Source: Dyella dinghuensis (lineage in GTDB: Bacteria > Pseudomonadota > Gammaproteobacteria > Xanthomonadales > Rhodanobacteraceae). Taken from it: 64,000 nt of DNA. Both the position numbers and the translations under genes were made by a program. The DNA is taken from assembly GCF_003977615.1 (NCBI RefSeq), contig NZ_RYZR01000005.1, positions 1 through 64,000 of the forward strand. Direction: 5' to 3'. Every line of letters starts with the position of its first letter. Positions within the stretch are counted from its first letter, which is position 1. Below the pieces are notes generated by a model. The model was not told where the DNA came from, did no database searches, and saw nothing but the letters and a program-made list of their open reading frames with translations. Of this stretch, positions 47,045-56,317 are shown in pieces.

Positions 47045-48868
47045 TCAATCCTTCGCGTTGATCACGTCGAGGAAATCGCGGCCATAGCGTTTGAGTTTTG
47101 CTTCGCCGATGCCGCTGATGGATGCAAGGTCTTCTTCCGTCTCCGGCAGTGCACGCAGCATGGCCAGCAAGGTTGCATCGTGGAAGATGACGTACGCGGG
47201 CACGCCATGTTGCTTGGCCAGCCTCGCACGCAGTGCACGCAGTGCTTCCCACATCGGCTGCTCGTAAGCCTCGATACCCAGACTCGCACCCGTCACCAAC
47301 TGACTGTCGCGGCGACGCGATGCCTTGCGCGCAGGGCGCGTTTCTTCGCGCATGTGCACGGATTTGTTGCCGACCAGCACATCGCGGCTGGTTGCGGTAA
47401 GACGCAACGTGCCAAAACCTTCGGCATCCGTCGCAAGCAGGCCACTCGCCAACAACTGCCGGAACACGGAGCGCCACTGCTTCTCATCCATGTCGGCACC
47501 AATGCCGAACGTGGTGAGCCGATCGTGACCGAGTTGACTCATGCGCTCATTGTCGATGCCGCGCAGGACATCGATGACGTGCCCGGAACCGAAACGCTGT
47601 CCACTGCGATAGACCGCTGAAAGCGCCTTCTGCGCCGGCACCGTCGCATTCCAGGTTTTTGGTGGCTCAATGCAGTTGTCGCAACGCCCGCATGGACCAT
47701 GAAAATCCTCGCCGAATGCACCCAGCAGCACTTCGCGACGGCAACGTGTTGCTTCGGCATACGCAAGCAAGGATTCAAGTTTCTGTCGTTCGACGCGCTT
47801 GCGTTCATCCGCAGATTCGGACTGCGCAATCATCTGGCTCATGGTGACCACGTCGGACAGGCCGTAAATCATCCACGCGTTGGCCGGCAAACCATCGCGA
47901 CCGGCACGACCGGTCTCCTGGTAATAACCTTCCATGCTGCGCGGAAGATCCAGGTGGACGACAAAACGCACGTCGGGCTTGTCGATGCCCATGCCGAACG
48001 CCACCGTGGCCACCATCACCACACCGTCTTCGCGCAGAAAGCGTTGCTGATTGAATGCACGCTTCGCAGCATCGAGACCTGCGTGATAAGGCAATGCCTC
48101 GATACCCGCATCGGAAAGCCACTGCGCCGTTTCGTCGACTTTACGGCGGCTGAGGCAATACACGATGCCTGCATCGCCACGGTGCCCTTCGAGAAAACTC
48201 GTGAGCTGGCTGCGCGGATTATGCCGCTGCGCGACGATATAGTTGATGTTCGGGCGATCGAAGCTGGAGACGAACTGACGCGCCTGCTGCAACGCGAGCC
48301 GCTCGACAATCTCCTCGCGCGTGCGCGGATCGGCCGTTGCGGTGAGCGCGATGCGCGGTACGTTCGGAAAGCGCTGATGCAGGATCGTCAGTTCGCGGTA
48401 TTCAGGGCGAAAGTCGTGTCCCCACTGCGAGACGCAATGCGCTTCGTCGATAGCAAATAGCGCGACTTCCGTGCGTTCGAGCAGATCGAGAAAACGCGAG
48501 GTAAGCAAACGTTCCGGCGCGACATACAACAAGTTCAATTCGCCCGCCAGCAATTGCCTTTCCACCTCGCGCTGTTGTTGCGCGTCCAGGCTGGAATTGA
48601 GATAGGCCGCGGCAACACCTGCTTCGCGCAAGGCATCGACCTGATCCTGCATCAATGCAATCAAGGGCGATACGACAATGCCCGTGCCTTGTCTGAGCAA
48701 AGCCGGAATCTGGTAGCACAACGACTTGCCGCCGCCCGTTGGCATGAGCACAAGCGCATCGCCGCCGTCGGCAACGTGTTCAACAATGGCTTGCTGAGGA
48801 TCGCGAAAACGGGTGTAACCGAAAACGCTCTGAAGAATGTCGAGGGCGGTGGCAGGCATCCCTGCCAT
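47045..48868 (-). CDS. recQ: ATP-dependent DNA helicase RecQ
   Basis: About 607 residues. The Walker A segment [24 protein letters not shown] box [20 protein letters not shown] and motif [17 protein letters not shown] are present. The Zn-binding RQC segment has [20 protein letters not shown] and [10 protein letters not shown]-terminal HRDC domain ends the protein ([20 protein letters not shown]). It is a 3'-5' helicase for recombination and fork repair. Start between MAGMPATAL (48868) and MPATAL (48859) is undecided. Confidence 0.95.
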   Translation of the reverse strand: MAGMPATALDILQSVFGYTRFRDPQQAIVEHVADGGDALVLMPTGGGKSLCYQIPALLRQGTGIVVSPLIALMQDQVDALREAGVAAAYLNSSLDAQQQREVERQLLAGELNLLYVAPERLLTSRFLDLLERTEVALFAIDEAHCVSQWGHDFRPEYRELTILHQRFPNVPRIALTATADPRTREEIVERLALQQARQFVSSFDRPNINYIVAQRHNPRSQLTSFLEGHRGDAGIVYCLSRRKVDETAQWLSDAGIEALPYHAGLDAAKRAFNQQRFLREDGVVMVATVAFGMGIDKPDVRFVVHLDLPRSMEGYYQETGRAGRDGLPANAWMIYGLSDVVTMSQMIAQSESADERKRVERQKLESLLAYAEATRCRREVLLGAFGEDFHGPCGRCDNCIEPPKTWNATVPAQKALSAVYRSGQRFGSGHVIDVLRGIDNERMSQLGHDRLTTFGIGADMDEKQWRSVFRQLLASGLLATDAEGFGTLRLTATSRDVLVGNKSVHMREETRPARKASRRRDSQLVTGASLGIEAYEQPMWEALRALRARLAKQHGVPAYVIFHDATLLAMLRALPETEEDLASISGIGEAKLKRYGRDFLDVINAKD

Positions 48869-48956
48869 GCTAACAAACTGCGCCACCGCACTCACGGATG
48901 CCATGTGGTTGCGCGGAATGGAAGCGCGTCATCGCCATTCCCGAAACACCGTCCGA

Positions 48957-49298
48957 TTACGATTCGGGCATGCCCCAGATCGCGTGATCGATATCCGCAT
49001 CCAGGCCGAAACGCGACAGCGGCACGCGGCCGTTCTTCACTTCCACGCCTTCTGCCTTCAGCAGACGGCATTGCTCGCGATAACCGCGACTGCCGGGTGC
49101 CATGGCGATCTGACCGCTGGAGCGCAGTACGCGGAACCACGGCAAGACCATGCCATCGGGCACCTCGCCCAAGAGTCTTCCGACCAGCCGCGCCCTGCCC
49201 GGCAATCCGGCGCGCGCGGCAATGGCGCCGTAGCTGGCGACGCGCCCTGGCGGAATGGCCGCGATGGCAGCGAAAACCCGCAGATATTCCTCTTTCAT
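48957..49298 (-). CDS. Alkyltransferase-like protein (MGMT family, Cys-less)
   Basis: 113 residues, the C-terminal domain of O6-alkylguanine transferase alone. PPGRVASYGAIAARAG and LVGRLLGEVPDG belong to the DNA-binding part. The active-site PCHRV reads PWFRV (residues 53-57), so the acceptor Cys is Trp54. This is the ATL class, which binds O6-alkylguanine and flags it for nucleotide excision repair. It lies just upstream of recQ on the same strand (88-base gap). Confidence 0.92.
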   Translation of the reverse strand: MKEEYLRVFAAIAAIPPGRVASYGAIAARAGLPGRARLVGRLLGEVPDGMVLPWFRVLRSSGQIAMAPGSRGYREQCRLLKAEGVEVKNGRVPLSRFGLDADIDHAIWGMPES

Positions 49299-49446
49299 GA
49301 CAGTGTGCCCGTTTGGGGTACTCGGATGAAGCTTACGCAGACGTCGGCAGCAACCAGAGAAGTCTTCTTCATATCATGCCGTGTACGCAAAATTACCGCA
49401 GTCGTGGCACAGTATCCGTCCACCCGCTTTCTGTACGGACCGCCGT

Positions 49447-49851
49447 ATGCATCATTTCGAAGCCGTACGTTCGCTTGTCGGCAGCCTGCATACCTTGAGG
49501 CAAAACGATCCGTATCTGATCAGCTTCGATCTGGTGCTCCCGCAAGGCCGCCATCAAGGCATTTACCTGGCGGAACTGGAAGATGAAACCGGACGGCGCT
49601 ATCTGCGCATTTCCACACCTATCGGTCCGCTGTCAGGCACCGACCCCAAGCGTTGCCTGCGTTTCAACTGGGAGCAGCGCAACGGTTTTCTGGCTGTGAC
49701 CGATCTCGATGGATCGCCGTACCTGCATCTGTGTGAAAACCGGCCATACGATCTGCTCAATCAGCAGGAACTGCGTCGACTGATCGATGAACTGGGCACG
49801 CTGGGCGATCAACTGGAGCAGGTGATCGTCAACGGCGGCGACTCGTTCTGA
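49447..49851 (+). CDS. Hypothetical protein, possibly a chaperone- or YbjN-like fold
   Basis: 134 residues from ATG 49447. MHHFEAVRSLVGSLHTLRQN begins a helix. Alternating strands follow, including RYLRISTPIGPLSGTDPKRC and GFLAVTDLDGSPYLHLCENR, with a C-terminal helix ELRRLIDELGTLGDQLEQVI. The alpha-beta-alpha layout is reminiscent of T3SS chaperone/YbjN-like proteins, but this is only a resemblance. It converges on pitA. Confidence 0.6.
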   Translation: MHHFEAVRSLVGSLHTLRQNDPYLISFDLVLPQGRHQGIYLAELEDETGRRYLRISTPIGPLSGTDPKRCLRFNWEQRNGFLAVTDLDGSPYLHLCENRPYDLLNQQELRRLIDELGTLGDQLEQVIVNGGDSF

Positions 49852-50973
49852 TCAAAGCCAAAGACGCGCCACAGAAACGAACGCGTAAGCGAGCAGCGCC
49901 GTCACCGGCAGCGTGAGAATCCACGCCCACACCATGCGCTCGACTACCGACCAGCGAATGGCATTGAAGCGTTTCGCTGCGCCCACGCCCATGATCGACG
50001 ACGAGACCACATGCGTCGTCGACACCGGCAAACCGAATGCCGATGCAGCAAGAATCACCATCGCGGAACTGCCTTCCGCAGCGAATCCATTGATCGGATG
50101 CAGCTTCACCATCTTGTGACCCAACGTCTTGATGATGCGCCAACCACCGCCTGCCGTACCCGCGGCCATCGTCAGCGCACACACCACCGCCACCCATGAC
50201 GGCACGGCAAAACCGGTCGCCGTCGGCGCATGAATACGCAGGAAAGAAAGCCAGGAAGGCAAGCCATCGAACTGCCCCGCCGTCGTCGCGCTGGCGAGCG
50301 CGAGCGCGATGATGCCCATGCTCTTTTGCGCGTCGTTCATGCCGTGCGCCAAGCCCATCGCGCTTGCCGACACGATCTGCGCCTTGCCGAAGAAGCTGTT
50401 GACGAACGGCGTGCGCCCCAGATAGCGCAGAAAATTCTTTTGGCTTGCGAACCACGAAAGCAACGCGTAGAGCAAACCCATCAGCAGGAAGCCCAGCACG
50501 AAACCCATCAACGGCGAGACGACCATGGGCACCACCACTTTCGGAATGACGCCCTTGCCGTCCCACCAATGCGCGCCCTGCGCCCAGATCACCGCGGAAA
50601 AACGGCCGCCCGATGCCGCAATGGCTGCGCCCACCAGCGAACCTACCAAGGCGTGACTGGAGCTGGAAGGCAAACCCAGCCACCACGTAAGCAGATTCCA
50701 GACGATGGCCGCCAGCAACGCGCAAATCAGCAATTGCGGACCCGCTTCCACCACACCGGTGTTGACGATGCCCGCAGCGATGGTTGCCGCCACCGCCGTG
50801 CCCCACAACGCACCGATCATGTTGGTGATCGCAGCCAGCAGCACTGCCTGACCCGGCGTCAGCACTTTGGTCGCCACCACCGTTGCGATGGAGTTGGCGG
50901 TGTCGTGAAAACCGTTGATGTAGGTAAATGCGAGCGCGATCAGCACGACCGCAGCGACAAGGCCCAGACTCAT
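49852..50973 (-). CDS. pitA: Low-affinity inorganic phosphate transporter
   Basis: 373 residues from ATG 50973 (GGGAG 7 bases upstream). Hydrophobic throughout with PiT signatures ALAFTYINGFHDTANSIATV and, in the second half, GLAHGMNDAQKSMGIIALAL; GLPVSTTHVVSSSIMGVGAA completes the pattern. It moves metal-phosphate into the cell with protons. The first gene of the operon is the DUF47 regulator upstream. Confidence 0.95.
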   Translation of the reverse strand: MSLGLVAAVVLIALAFTYINGFHDTANSIATVVATKVLTPGQAVLLAAITNMIGALWGTAVAATIAAGIVNTGVVEAGPQLLICALLAAIVWNLLTWWLGLPSSSSHALVGSLVGAAIAASGGRFSAVIWAQGAHWWDGKGVIPKVVVPMVVSPLMGFVLGFLLMGLLYALLSWFASQKNFLRYLGRTPFVNSFFGKAQIVSASAMGLAHGMNDAQKSMGIIALALASATTAGQFDGLPSWLSFLRIHAPTATGFAVPSWVAVVCALTMAAGTAGGGWRIIKTLGHKMVKLHPINGFAAEGSSAMVILAASAFGLPVSTTHVVSSSIMGVGAAKRFNAIRWSVVERMVWAWILTLPVTALLAYAFVSVARLWL

Positions 50974-51030
50974 GCGCCGACTCCCGTCGGGCAATACCAT
51001 GCATAAGGGAAAGCGTGCACGGCGTTGTCC

Positions 51031-51660
51031 TCAGGAGTTCTTCAACACGATGGAATAAACGATGTTGCCGACGTCGCGGCATTTGTCGATGGCTTTCTCG
51101 ATCAACTCGAACAGATCCTTGGCAAGCATCGCGCGCATGGGATCGTCGTTTTCGATGTAAAGCGTGCGATACGGCACCAGCAGCAGGCGATCGCCTTCCG
51201 ATTCCAGCGTCTGCAAACGATCCTGCAGTTTCTTCACCGGGCCGATGCGCAAACCGTGCCGCAGCTCGCCGATCATCTGCGCGACGACTTCGGCCGAACG
51301 CGCGAGCACCAGCGTGCGCTGGGCGAAATCCACACCGGTGAGACGACTGGAGACAACCTCGTAGCGCTCGGCGAATTTTTCGATCGCCTTCGGAATCTTG
51401 TAGAGCGAGGTATTGAGCGCCTCGATATCTTCGCGATCCAGCGCGGTAACGAAAGTGTTCACCAGCTCTTCGCTGATCTTCGAAGCGAGCGCCTTTTCGC
51501 GCGCCCGAGCCGATGCGAAAGCCGCCATGACCGGCGCGCGATCGGCCTGCGTCACCAGTTCGTGCAAGGCCTTGGCGCTTTCGAGAGCCGCTTCTGCGCT
51601 CTCCTCGAGCAGGCCGTAAAACTTGTCGCCTTTGCCGAAAATGGTCTGGAGTGAAAACAT
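51031..51660 (-). CDS. DUF47 family PhoU-like phosphate transport regulator
   Basis: 209 residues, entirely helical PhoU-like bundle: MFSLQTIFGKGDKFYGLLEE at the N-terminus and ALDREDIEALNTSLYKIPKA with acidic metal-binding positions. It is the usual partner of Pit transporters. pitA starts 57 bases downstream. Longer in-frame extension upstream overlaps the divergent CNNM gene and is rejected. Confidence 0.92.
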   Translation of the reverse strand: MFSLQTIFGKGDKFYGLLEESAEAALESAKALHELVTQADRAPVMAAFASARAREKALASKISEELVNTFVTALDREDIEALNTSLYKIPKAIEKFAERYEVVSSRLTGVDFAQRTLVLARSAEVVAQMIGELRHGLRIGPVKKLQDRLQTLESEGDRLLLVPYRTLYIENDDPMRAMLAKDLFELIEKAIDKCRDVGNIVYSIVLKNS

Positions 51661-51796
51661 GCGGGCAGCGCCTGAACCGGGAAATGGGGGCAAATGTGAC
51701 GCGCATGTTACAGGACGCGCCTGCCGCGCCGCACCACCGGCGGCCCCGGGTGCCTTACACTCCACCCATGCCCGCATCTCCTCTCGCACTGTCGCG

Positions 51797-53116
51797 ATGC
51801 TGACAACTATCGCGCTCGTCCTCGTCCTCGCCCTGTGTAACGGCTTCTTCGCGCTTTCGGAGATGGCCCTGGTCGCCTCGCGCAAGAGCCGCCTCAAGCA
51901 GATGGCTCGCACGAGCCGGCGCGCCAAGATCGCGTTGCGCCATGCCGAAGCGCCCGAACATTTCCTGTCCACGGTGCAGGTCGGCATCACACTGGTCATG
52001 CTGATCACCGGTGCGGTGGCGGGCGATGCGATCGGCTCCCACATCGCCGTCCTGCTGAACAACGGCGACTTGGCGTGGCTGGCGCCGTATACGCGCATCA
52101 TCGGCATCGTGCTCGGATTCGTCGTGATCTCGTTCATCCAGATCGTGATTGGCGAGCTGGTGCCCAAGCGCCTGGCGCTGTCGGCACCTGAAAAAGTGGC
52201 CTCCATCGTCGCGATGCCCATGCTGGTGCTTTCGCGTGCCACGGCTCCGTTTGTGTGGACGCTCAATCGATCCAGCACCGTGCTGCTGAGACTGATGCGC
52301 GTAAAAGACCGTGGCGAAAACGCAGCAACGGAAGAAGAGATCCGATTGCTGGTGGCCGAAAGCACCGAACAAGGTGTGCTCGATGCCGACGAACAGGCGA
52401 TGGTCAATCGCGTGTTGCGCCTGGGCGACCGCACGGTAGACAGCGTGATGAGTCCGCGCACACGCATTGCGTGGCTCGATATCAATGCACCGCTATCGGA
52501 AAACCTCGATGTGTTGCGGCAAACGCCATATTCGCGTTATCCGGCTTATCGTGGCGATGAGAGCGATATCGTCGGCGTGGTCGAAGTGAAGAGTTTGCTT
52601 GGCGGTATTACGGCCGGAAAGCTCGATCTGTTTCGCACCTTGGCCAAGCCACTGTACGTTCCCGCTACCGCGCGAGCGCTCGATCTGCTCGAAGAATTCC
52701 GCGATGCCGAAACACCCATGGCGCTCGTCGTGGACGAATACGGCGATATCGAAGGCGTGGTGACGCTCAACGATTTGCTCGCTGCCGTGGTGGGTGCGAG
52801 CCAGCTTGGACACGGCAAGGAAGAAAGCTCGCCGATCGTGCAACGCGAAGACGGCAGCTGGCTGGTCGACGGTGCAATTTCAACCGACGATCTGCGCGAA
52901 TTGCTACATGTGGACAAGCTGTACGGCGAAGACGAGCATGAATTCCGCACTGCGGCGGGCATGGTCATGGCTGCACTGGGACACATTCCGCAAACAGGCG
53001 AAGTGTTCGAATGGCACGGCATTCGATTCGAAGTGGTCGATCTGGATGGCGCGCGTATCGACAAGCTGCTGATCACGCCGGCACCGAAAATCGAAGTTGC
53101 CGACGACGAGCAGTAG
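51797..53116 (+). CDS. CNNM/HlyC-CorC-type membrane protein (DUF21, CBS pair, CorC domain)
   Basis: 439 residues. DUF21 membrane domain with about four helices (MLTTIALVLVLALCNGFFAL..., residues 1-180). A CBS pair follows at about 200-330 (VDSVMSPRTRIAWLDINAPL, VVDEYGDIEGVVTLNDLLAA). The C-terminal CorC_HlyC domain is at about 345-430 (EDGSWLVDGAISTDDLRELL, GHIPQTGEVFEWHGIRFEVV). Called hemolysin-like in older annotation; the family is now linked to Mg2+/Co2+ transport or tolerance. Divergent from DUF47-pitA. Confidence 0.9.
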   Translation: MLTTIALVLVLALCNGFFALSEMALVASRKSRLKQMARTSRRAKIALRHAEAPEHFLSTVQVGITLVMLITGAVAGDAIGSHIAVLLNNGDLAWLAPYTRIIGIVLGFVVISFIQIVIGELVPKRLALSAPEKVASIVAMPMLVLSRATAPFVWTLNRSSTVLLRLMRVKDRGENAATEEEIRLLVAESTEQGVLDADEQAMVNRVLRLGDRTVDSVMSPRTRIAWLDINAPLSENLDVLRQTPYSRYPAYRGDESDIVGVVEVKSLLGGITAGKLDLFRTLAKPLYVPATARALDLLEEFRDAETPMALVVDEYGDIEGVVTLNDLLAAVVGASQLGHGKEESSPIVQREDGSWLVDGAISTDDLRELLHVDKLYGEDEHEFRTAAGMVMAALGHIPQTGEVFEWHGIRFEVVDLDGARIDKLLITPAPKIEVADDEQ

Positions 53117-53141
53117 CGACGCGAGCGACAACGATTTTCCT

Positions 53142-53300
53142 CCTCTCCCCTTTGGGGAGAGGACCGAGGTGAGGGGACACTCTCGCGATTACGTGGGTGA
53201 GGGGACACTCTCGCGATTACGTGGCCGATGGGTGCATTGAACCATCGCTTCCGCAAGATTGGCCCCTCACCCCAACCCTCTCCCCAAAGGGGAGAGGGAG
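53142..53300. repeat. Nested-palindrome element with a 28-bp internal tandem duplication
   Basis: The left hairpin is CCTCTCCCC-TTT-GGGGAGAGG. Then GTGAGGGGACACTCTCGCGA with its TTACGTGG tail occurs twice back to back (53169-53196 and 53197-53224, identical). A middle section and right arm CCGCAAGATTGGCCCCTCAC follow, closing with hairpin CCCTCTCCCC-AAA-GGGGAGAGGG. Lies between the CNNM gene and trmJ. Confidence 0.85.
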
Positions 53301-53311
53301 TCCCGCACGCT

Positions 53312-54070
53312 TTATTTCTTCTCGCGAGCCAGCTGCGCCATCCGCTGCGCATCGGCAAGAATCCCGTGCAGCATGCGCAACTCGCGTTCGTCCATTTGCG
53401 CACGCTGAAACAGTTTGCGTAACCGCAACATGATCGTCGTGGCGGCCCGGCCTTTGTGGAAATCGATATCATCCAGCGTTTGCGCCAGATGTTCGTAGAA
53501 GCGTTCCATTTGCGCGGCATCGGCCGGCGGCTCGTCATGCAACGGCGGCGGTGCGGAAATGTTTTCGCCGAGCCATGCAACGCGCAATTCGTACGCCATC
53601 ACCTGCACGGCCTGTGACAGATTCAGCGAGCTGAAATCGTCCACGCTGGGAATGCGCACCATCGCGTGACAGCGAGCCAGCTCTTCGTTTTCCAAACCCG
53701 TGCGTTCGTTGCCGAAGACAAACGCCACCTGCTCGCCACGCTGTGCGGCCGCCAGTGCCTGCATCACGCCCTCGCGCGGCGTCAGCTCGGGCAGGTTCAC
53801 GCCGCGCCGACGGGCAGACAGGCCGAAGGCCAGATTGGAGCCGGCCAGGCCTTCGATCAGCCCCTGATGGACCCCAGCTCCCTCCAGCACATCGTCGGCC
53901 CCAGCCGCCATGGCCGAGGCCTCGCGGTCAGGGAATTTATGCGGCGCCACCAATTCCATGCGGGTAAAACCCATGGTCCGCATGGCCCGCGCCGCGCTGC
54001 CGATGTTGCCCGGATGCGAGGTGCGGACGAGGACGAAGCGGAAAAGACGGGCGAGATCGGGGGCGGTCAT
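53312..54070 (-). CDS. trmJ: tRNA (cytidine/uridine-2'-O-)-methyltransferase TrmJ
   Basis: 252 residues. SPOUT fold with LVRTSHPGNIGSAARAMRTM, FVFGNERTGLENEELARCHA and IPSVDDFSSLNLSQAVQVMA forming the trefoil-knot SAM site. A C-terminal helical extension follows. It 2'-O-methylates nucleotide 32 of several tRNAs. Start at 54070 (MTAPDLARLFRFVLVRT); a longer frame enters the divergent suhB leader. Confidence 0.92.
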   Translation of the reverse strand: MTAPDLARLFRFVLVRTSHPGNIGSAARAMRTMGFTRMELVAPHKFPDREASAMAAGADDVLEGAGVHQGLIEGLAGSNLAFGLSARRRGVNLPELTPREGVMQALAAAQRGEQVAFVFGNERTGLENEELARCHAMVRIPSVDDFSSLNLSQAVQVMAYELRVAWLGENISAPPPLHDEPPADAAQMERFYEHLAQTLDDIDFHKGRAATTIMLRLRKLFQRAQMDERELRMLHGILADAQRMAQLAREKK

Positions 54071-54212
54071 GCGGATCGGATGGCTGGCAAACGGCTGAAA
54101 AGGATAGTGGAGATGGCGCCTTTTGGCCGCCAATACCCGTTCCGGGCCCGTCCGGCGCGCCACTCTGCTAGAATCCGCGGCCGCTAACCCGTTCTTTTGC
54201 CAAGCCAAAGCC

Positions 54213-55016
54213 ATGACCAGACCCGCCGTCAACGTCGCGGTACGTGCCGCACGCTCCGCTGGTAACGTAATCCTGCGTTACATGAACCGCATCGACGGTC
54301 TCAACGTCGTTGAAAAACAACGCATGGACTTCGCCTCCGAGGTCGACAAGCTGGCTGAGGCCGAGATCGTCAAGGAACTGCGCCGCGCCTACCCCACTCA
54401 CGCCATCCTCGCCGAGGAAAGTGGCGCGATGGGTAAAGGCCACTTGGTCTGGGTGATCGATCCGCTCGACGGCACGCACAATTACCTGCGCGGCATTCCG
54501 CACTTCAGCGTCTCGATCGCCCTGCTCGACAAGGGCGAGCCGGTGTACGCCGTGGTGTTCGATCCGTTGCGCGATGAGCTGTTCACCGCCAGCAAGGGCG
54601 ATGGCGCATACCTCAACGATCGCCGCATGCGCGTGACCAAACGCGAGAACCTCACCGGCGCCATGATCGCGACCGGGTTTCCCTACCGCCAACGCGCGAA
54701 TCTGGATTCGCAGCTGGCGATGACGCGCGCGCTGCTGTCGCAAGCCGAAGACATTCGCCGCTCCGGTTCGGCCGCATTGGATCTGGCCTACACCGCAGCC
54801 GGCCGCTACGACGGATTCTTCGAAATCGGCCTCAAGCCATGGGACATGGCAGCGGGTGCGTTGCTGGTGCGCGAAGCCGGCGGTCAGTACTGCGACTTCG
54901 CCGGCCGCGACGGCATTCCCGAAAGCGGCAATATCATCGCGGGCAATTTGCACGTGGTGAAGGCCATGACGGAAGCCATCGGTGCCAACGCCACGCCATC
55001 GTTATTGAAGGCCTGA
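54213..55016 (+). CDS. suhB: Inositol-1-monophosphatase family protein
   Basis: 267 residues from ATG 54213. Metal sites: [33 protein letters not shown] (IMPase motif), and [20 protein letters not shown]. It hydrolyses inositol phosphates; in enterobacteria the homologue also acts in Nus-dependent antitermination. Divergent from trmJ, as commonly found. Followed by a strong terminator. Confidence 0.95.
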   Translation: MTRPAVNVAVRAARSAGNVILRYMNRIDGLNVVEKQRMDFASEVDKLAEAEIVKELRRAYPTHAILAEESGAMGKGHLVWVIDPLDGTHNYLRGIPHFSVSIALLDKGEPVYAVVFDPLRDELFTASKGDGAYLNDRRMRVTKRENLTGAMIATGFPYRQRANLDSQLAMTRALLSQAEDIRRSGSAALDLAYTAAGRYDGFFEIGLKPWDMAAGALLVREAGGQYCDFAGRDGIPESGNIIAGNLHVVKAMTEAIGANATPSLLKA

Positions 55017-55027
55017 TGCAGGCCGAG

Positions 55028-55055
55028 AAAAAAGGCGCCGAAAGGCGCCTTTTTT
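55028..55055 (+). terminator. Bidirectional rho-independent terminator after suhB
   Basis: AAAAAAGGCGCC-GAAA-GGCGCCTTTTTT: perfect stem with GNRA-type loop and U-tract on both strands. It serves convergent suhB and the VOC gene. Confidence 0.95.
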
Positions 55056-55057
55056 GT

Positions 55058-55399
55058 TCACGTGGCCGACGCATCGAGCAACCCGATGTTGTAGGTCATG
55101 CCGAACGGATCGCGAACGTAGCAACGCGGCACCGCTGGGTTTTCCTCCAGCAACGTACATCCCGCCGCGAGCAATCGTTCCTTGGCGGCTTGAACATCCG
55201 GCACCAGAAATTCGAAAACCGGACCGTGCGACTTGCCTCTCTCGATGTAGAGGCGAAAGGCACCCGCTTCGAAACCGACCATGTTTTCGCTGCGCTGGAC
55301 AATCTCCAGCCCCAACGAGGTTGCGTAAAACCTGACGGCCGCATCCCAATCTTCCGTGCGGATGATGATGTCGCGCGAAGAGCGAAACCCGTTTGTCAT
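55058..55399 (-). CDS. Glyoxalase/VOC superfamily protein
   Basis: 113 residues from ATG 55399. One VOC repeat pair: TEDWDAAVRFYATSLGLEIV and FEFLVPDVQAAKERLLAAGC, ending with YVRDPFGMTYNIGLL. Typical metal-binding beta-alpha-beta-beta-beta modules; ligand unknown. Last of three small same-strand genes. Confidence 0.82.
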   Translation of the reverse strand: MTNGFRSSRDIIIRTEDWDAAVRFYATSLGLEIVQRSENMVGFEAGAFRLYIERGKSHGPVFEFLVPDVQAAKERLLAAGCTLLEENPAVPRCYVRDPFGMTYNIGLLDASAT

Positions 55400-55480
55400 G
55401 GCAGTCACCCGATGCAAGGATCACGATCTGGTTGATTTCGCTGATACGGCTAACAAGAACCTACGCGTGCTCGCCTTTAC

Positions 55481-55795
55481 TCAAGACGGTATCTGTCTTG
55501 CGACGACTTCGAAATGCTGCACTTCCGGCTCGAATTCCAGCAGAAAATCGGCGTCTTCCGGGTAATACTTCGCTTTCAGAATATCGTCGCCGGCAAAATC
55601 GCGGATCGCCTTTTCCGATACCCAATGCGTCATAGTCAGAAAGTGAGTAACATCGCCTTCCTCGCGACGCAGAACTGCAACGTCGATATTGCCAGGGACC
55701 GAACGATAGTCCGGGATGGCACGCTGCTCGAGAAACACAGCGTAGCGATCGGCGCGTTCGCGAGATGTTCGGCCATGCCAGATGCGACAGATCAT
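55481..55795 (-). CDS. ABM-domain (antibiotic biosynthesis monooxygenase-like) protein
   Basis: 104 residues from ATG 55795 (AAGG upstream). MICRIWHGRTSRERADRYAV followed by strands DVAVLRREEGDVTHFLTMTHW shows the dimeric alpha-beta barrel ABM fold. Small, cofactor-free monooxygenase or heme/lipid binder by family; role unknown. Start uncertain. Confidence 0.75.
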   Translation of the reverse strand: MICRIWHGRTSRERADRYAVFLEQRAIPDYRSVPGNIDVAVLRREEGDVTHFLTMTHWVSEKAIRDFAGDDILKAKYYPEDADFLLEFEPEVQHFEVVARQIPS

Positions 55796-55849
55796 CACGT
55801 TGCCTTTTAACAAAGCTGTATTGAGATCACTGACATCAACCATACGCCG

Positions 55850-56236
55850 CTATGCCGGCGAATGGCAGACCGCTTCGATATTGTTGCCATCCGGATCAAG
55901 CACGAAGGCGCCGTAATAGTGCTCGTGATAGTGCGGGCGCACGCCCGGCGCGCCGTTGTCGCGGCCGCCAGCCGCGATCGCGGCTTTGTAGAACGCATCG
56001 ACGAGTGCACGGCTCGAAACGCGAAACGCCACATGGACAGGCGGATTGTTCGGCACGCCCTTGTATATCCAGAAATCCGGCTTCGGCGGTTCGCCCAACC
56101 CCGCGACATCGGTGTGACCGGTCACTGACGCGGGAAATTCCATCAATAGCGCATAACCAATCGCAGACAGCGCCTTGGTGTAAAACGCTTTGCTTTTATC
56201 GAAATCGCTTGCGGAGACGCCGGTGTGATCGATCAT
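55850..56236 (-). CDS. VOC family (glyoxalase-like) protein
   Basis: 128 residues from ATG 56236 (GGAG 5 bases upstream). MIDHTGVSASDFDKSKAFYT, HVAFRVSSRALVDAFYKAAI and AFVLDPDGNNIEAVCHSP give the VOC metal-site His and Glu (N-I-E). Probably a small metalloenzyme or resistance-like lyase homologue; specificity unknown. Confidence 0.82.
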   Translation of the reverse strand: MIDHTGVSASDFDKSKAFYTKALSAIGYALLMEFPASVTGHTDVAGLGEPPKPDFWIYKGVPNNPPVHVAFRVSSRALVDAFYKAAIAAGGRDNGAPGVRPHYHEHYYGAFVLDPDGNNIEAVCHSPA

Positions 56237-56317
56237 GCTTGCTCCGATGATGTCCAAGGCAGCTATCGTGAAAACGACGAACTTAGACTACTTCGAATAC
56301 ATTGCAATCAAAGCACG

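Noticed and set aside
49829..51706. A 625-codon minus-strand frame across pitA and DUF47
   Set aside because: It is in a different frame on the same strand as two well-supported genes and has low-complexity composition.
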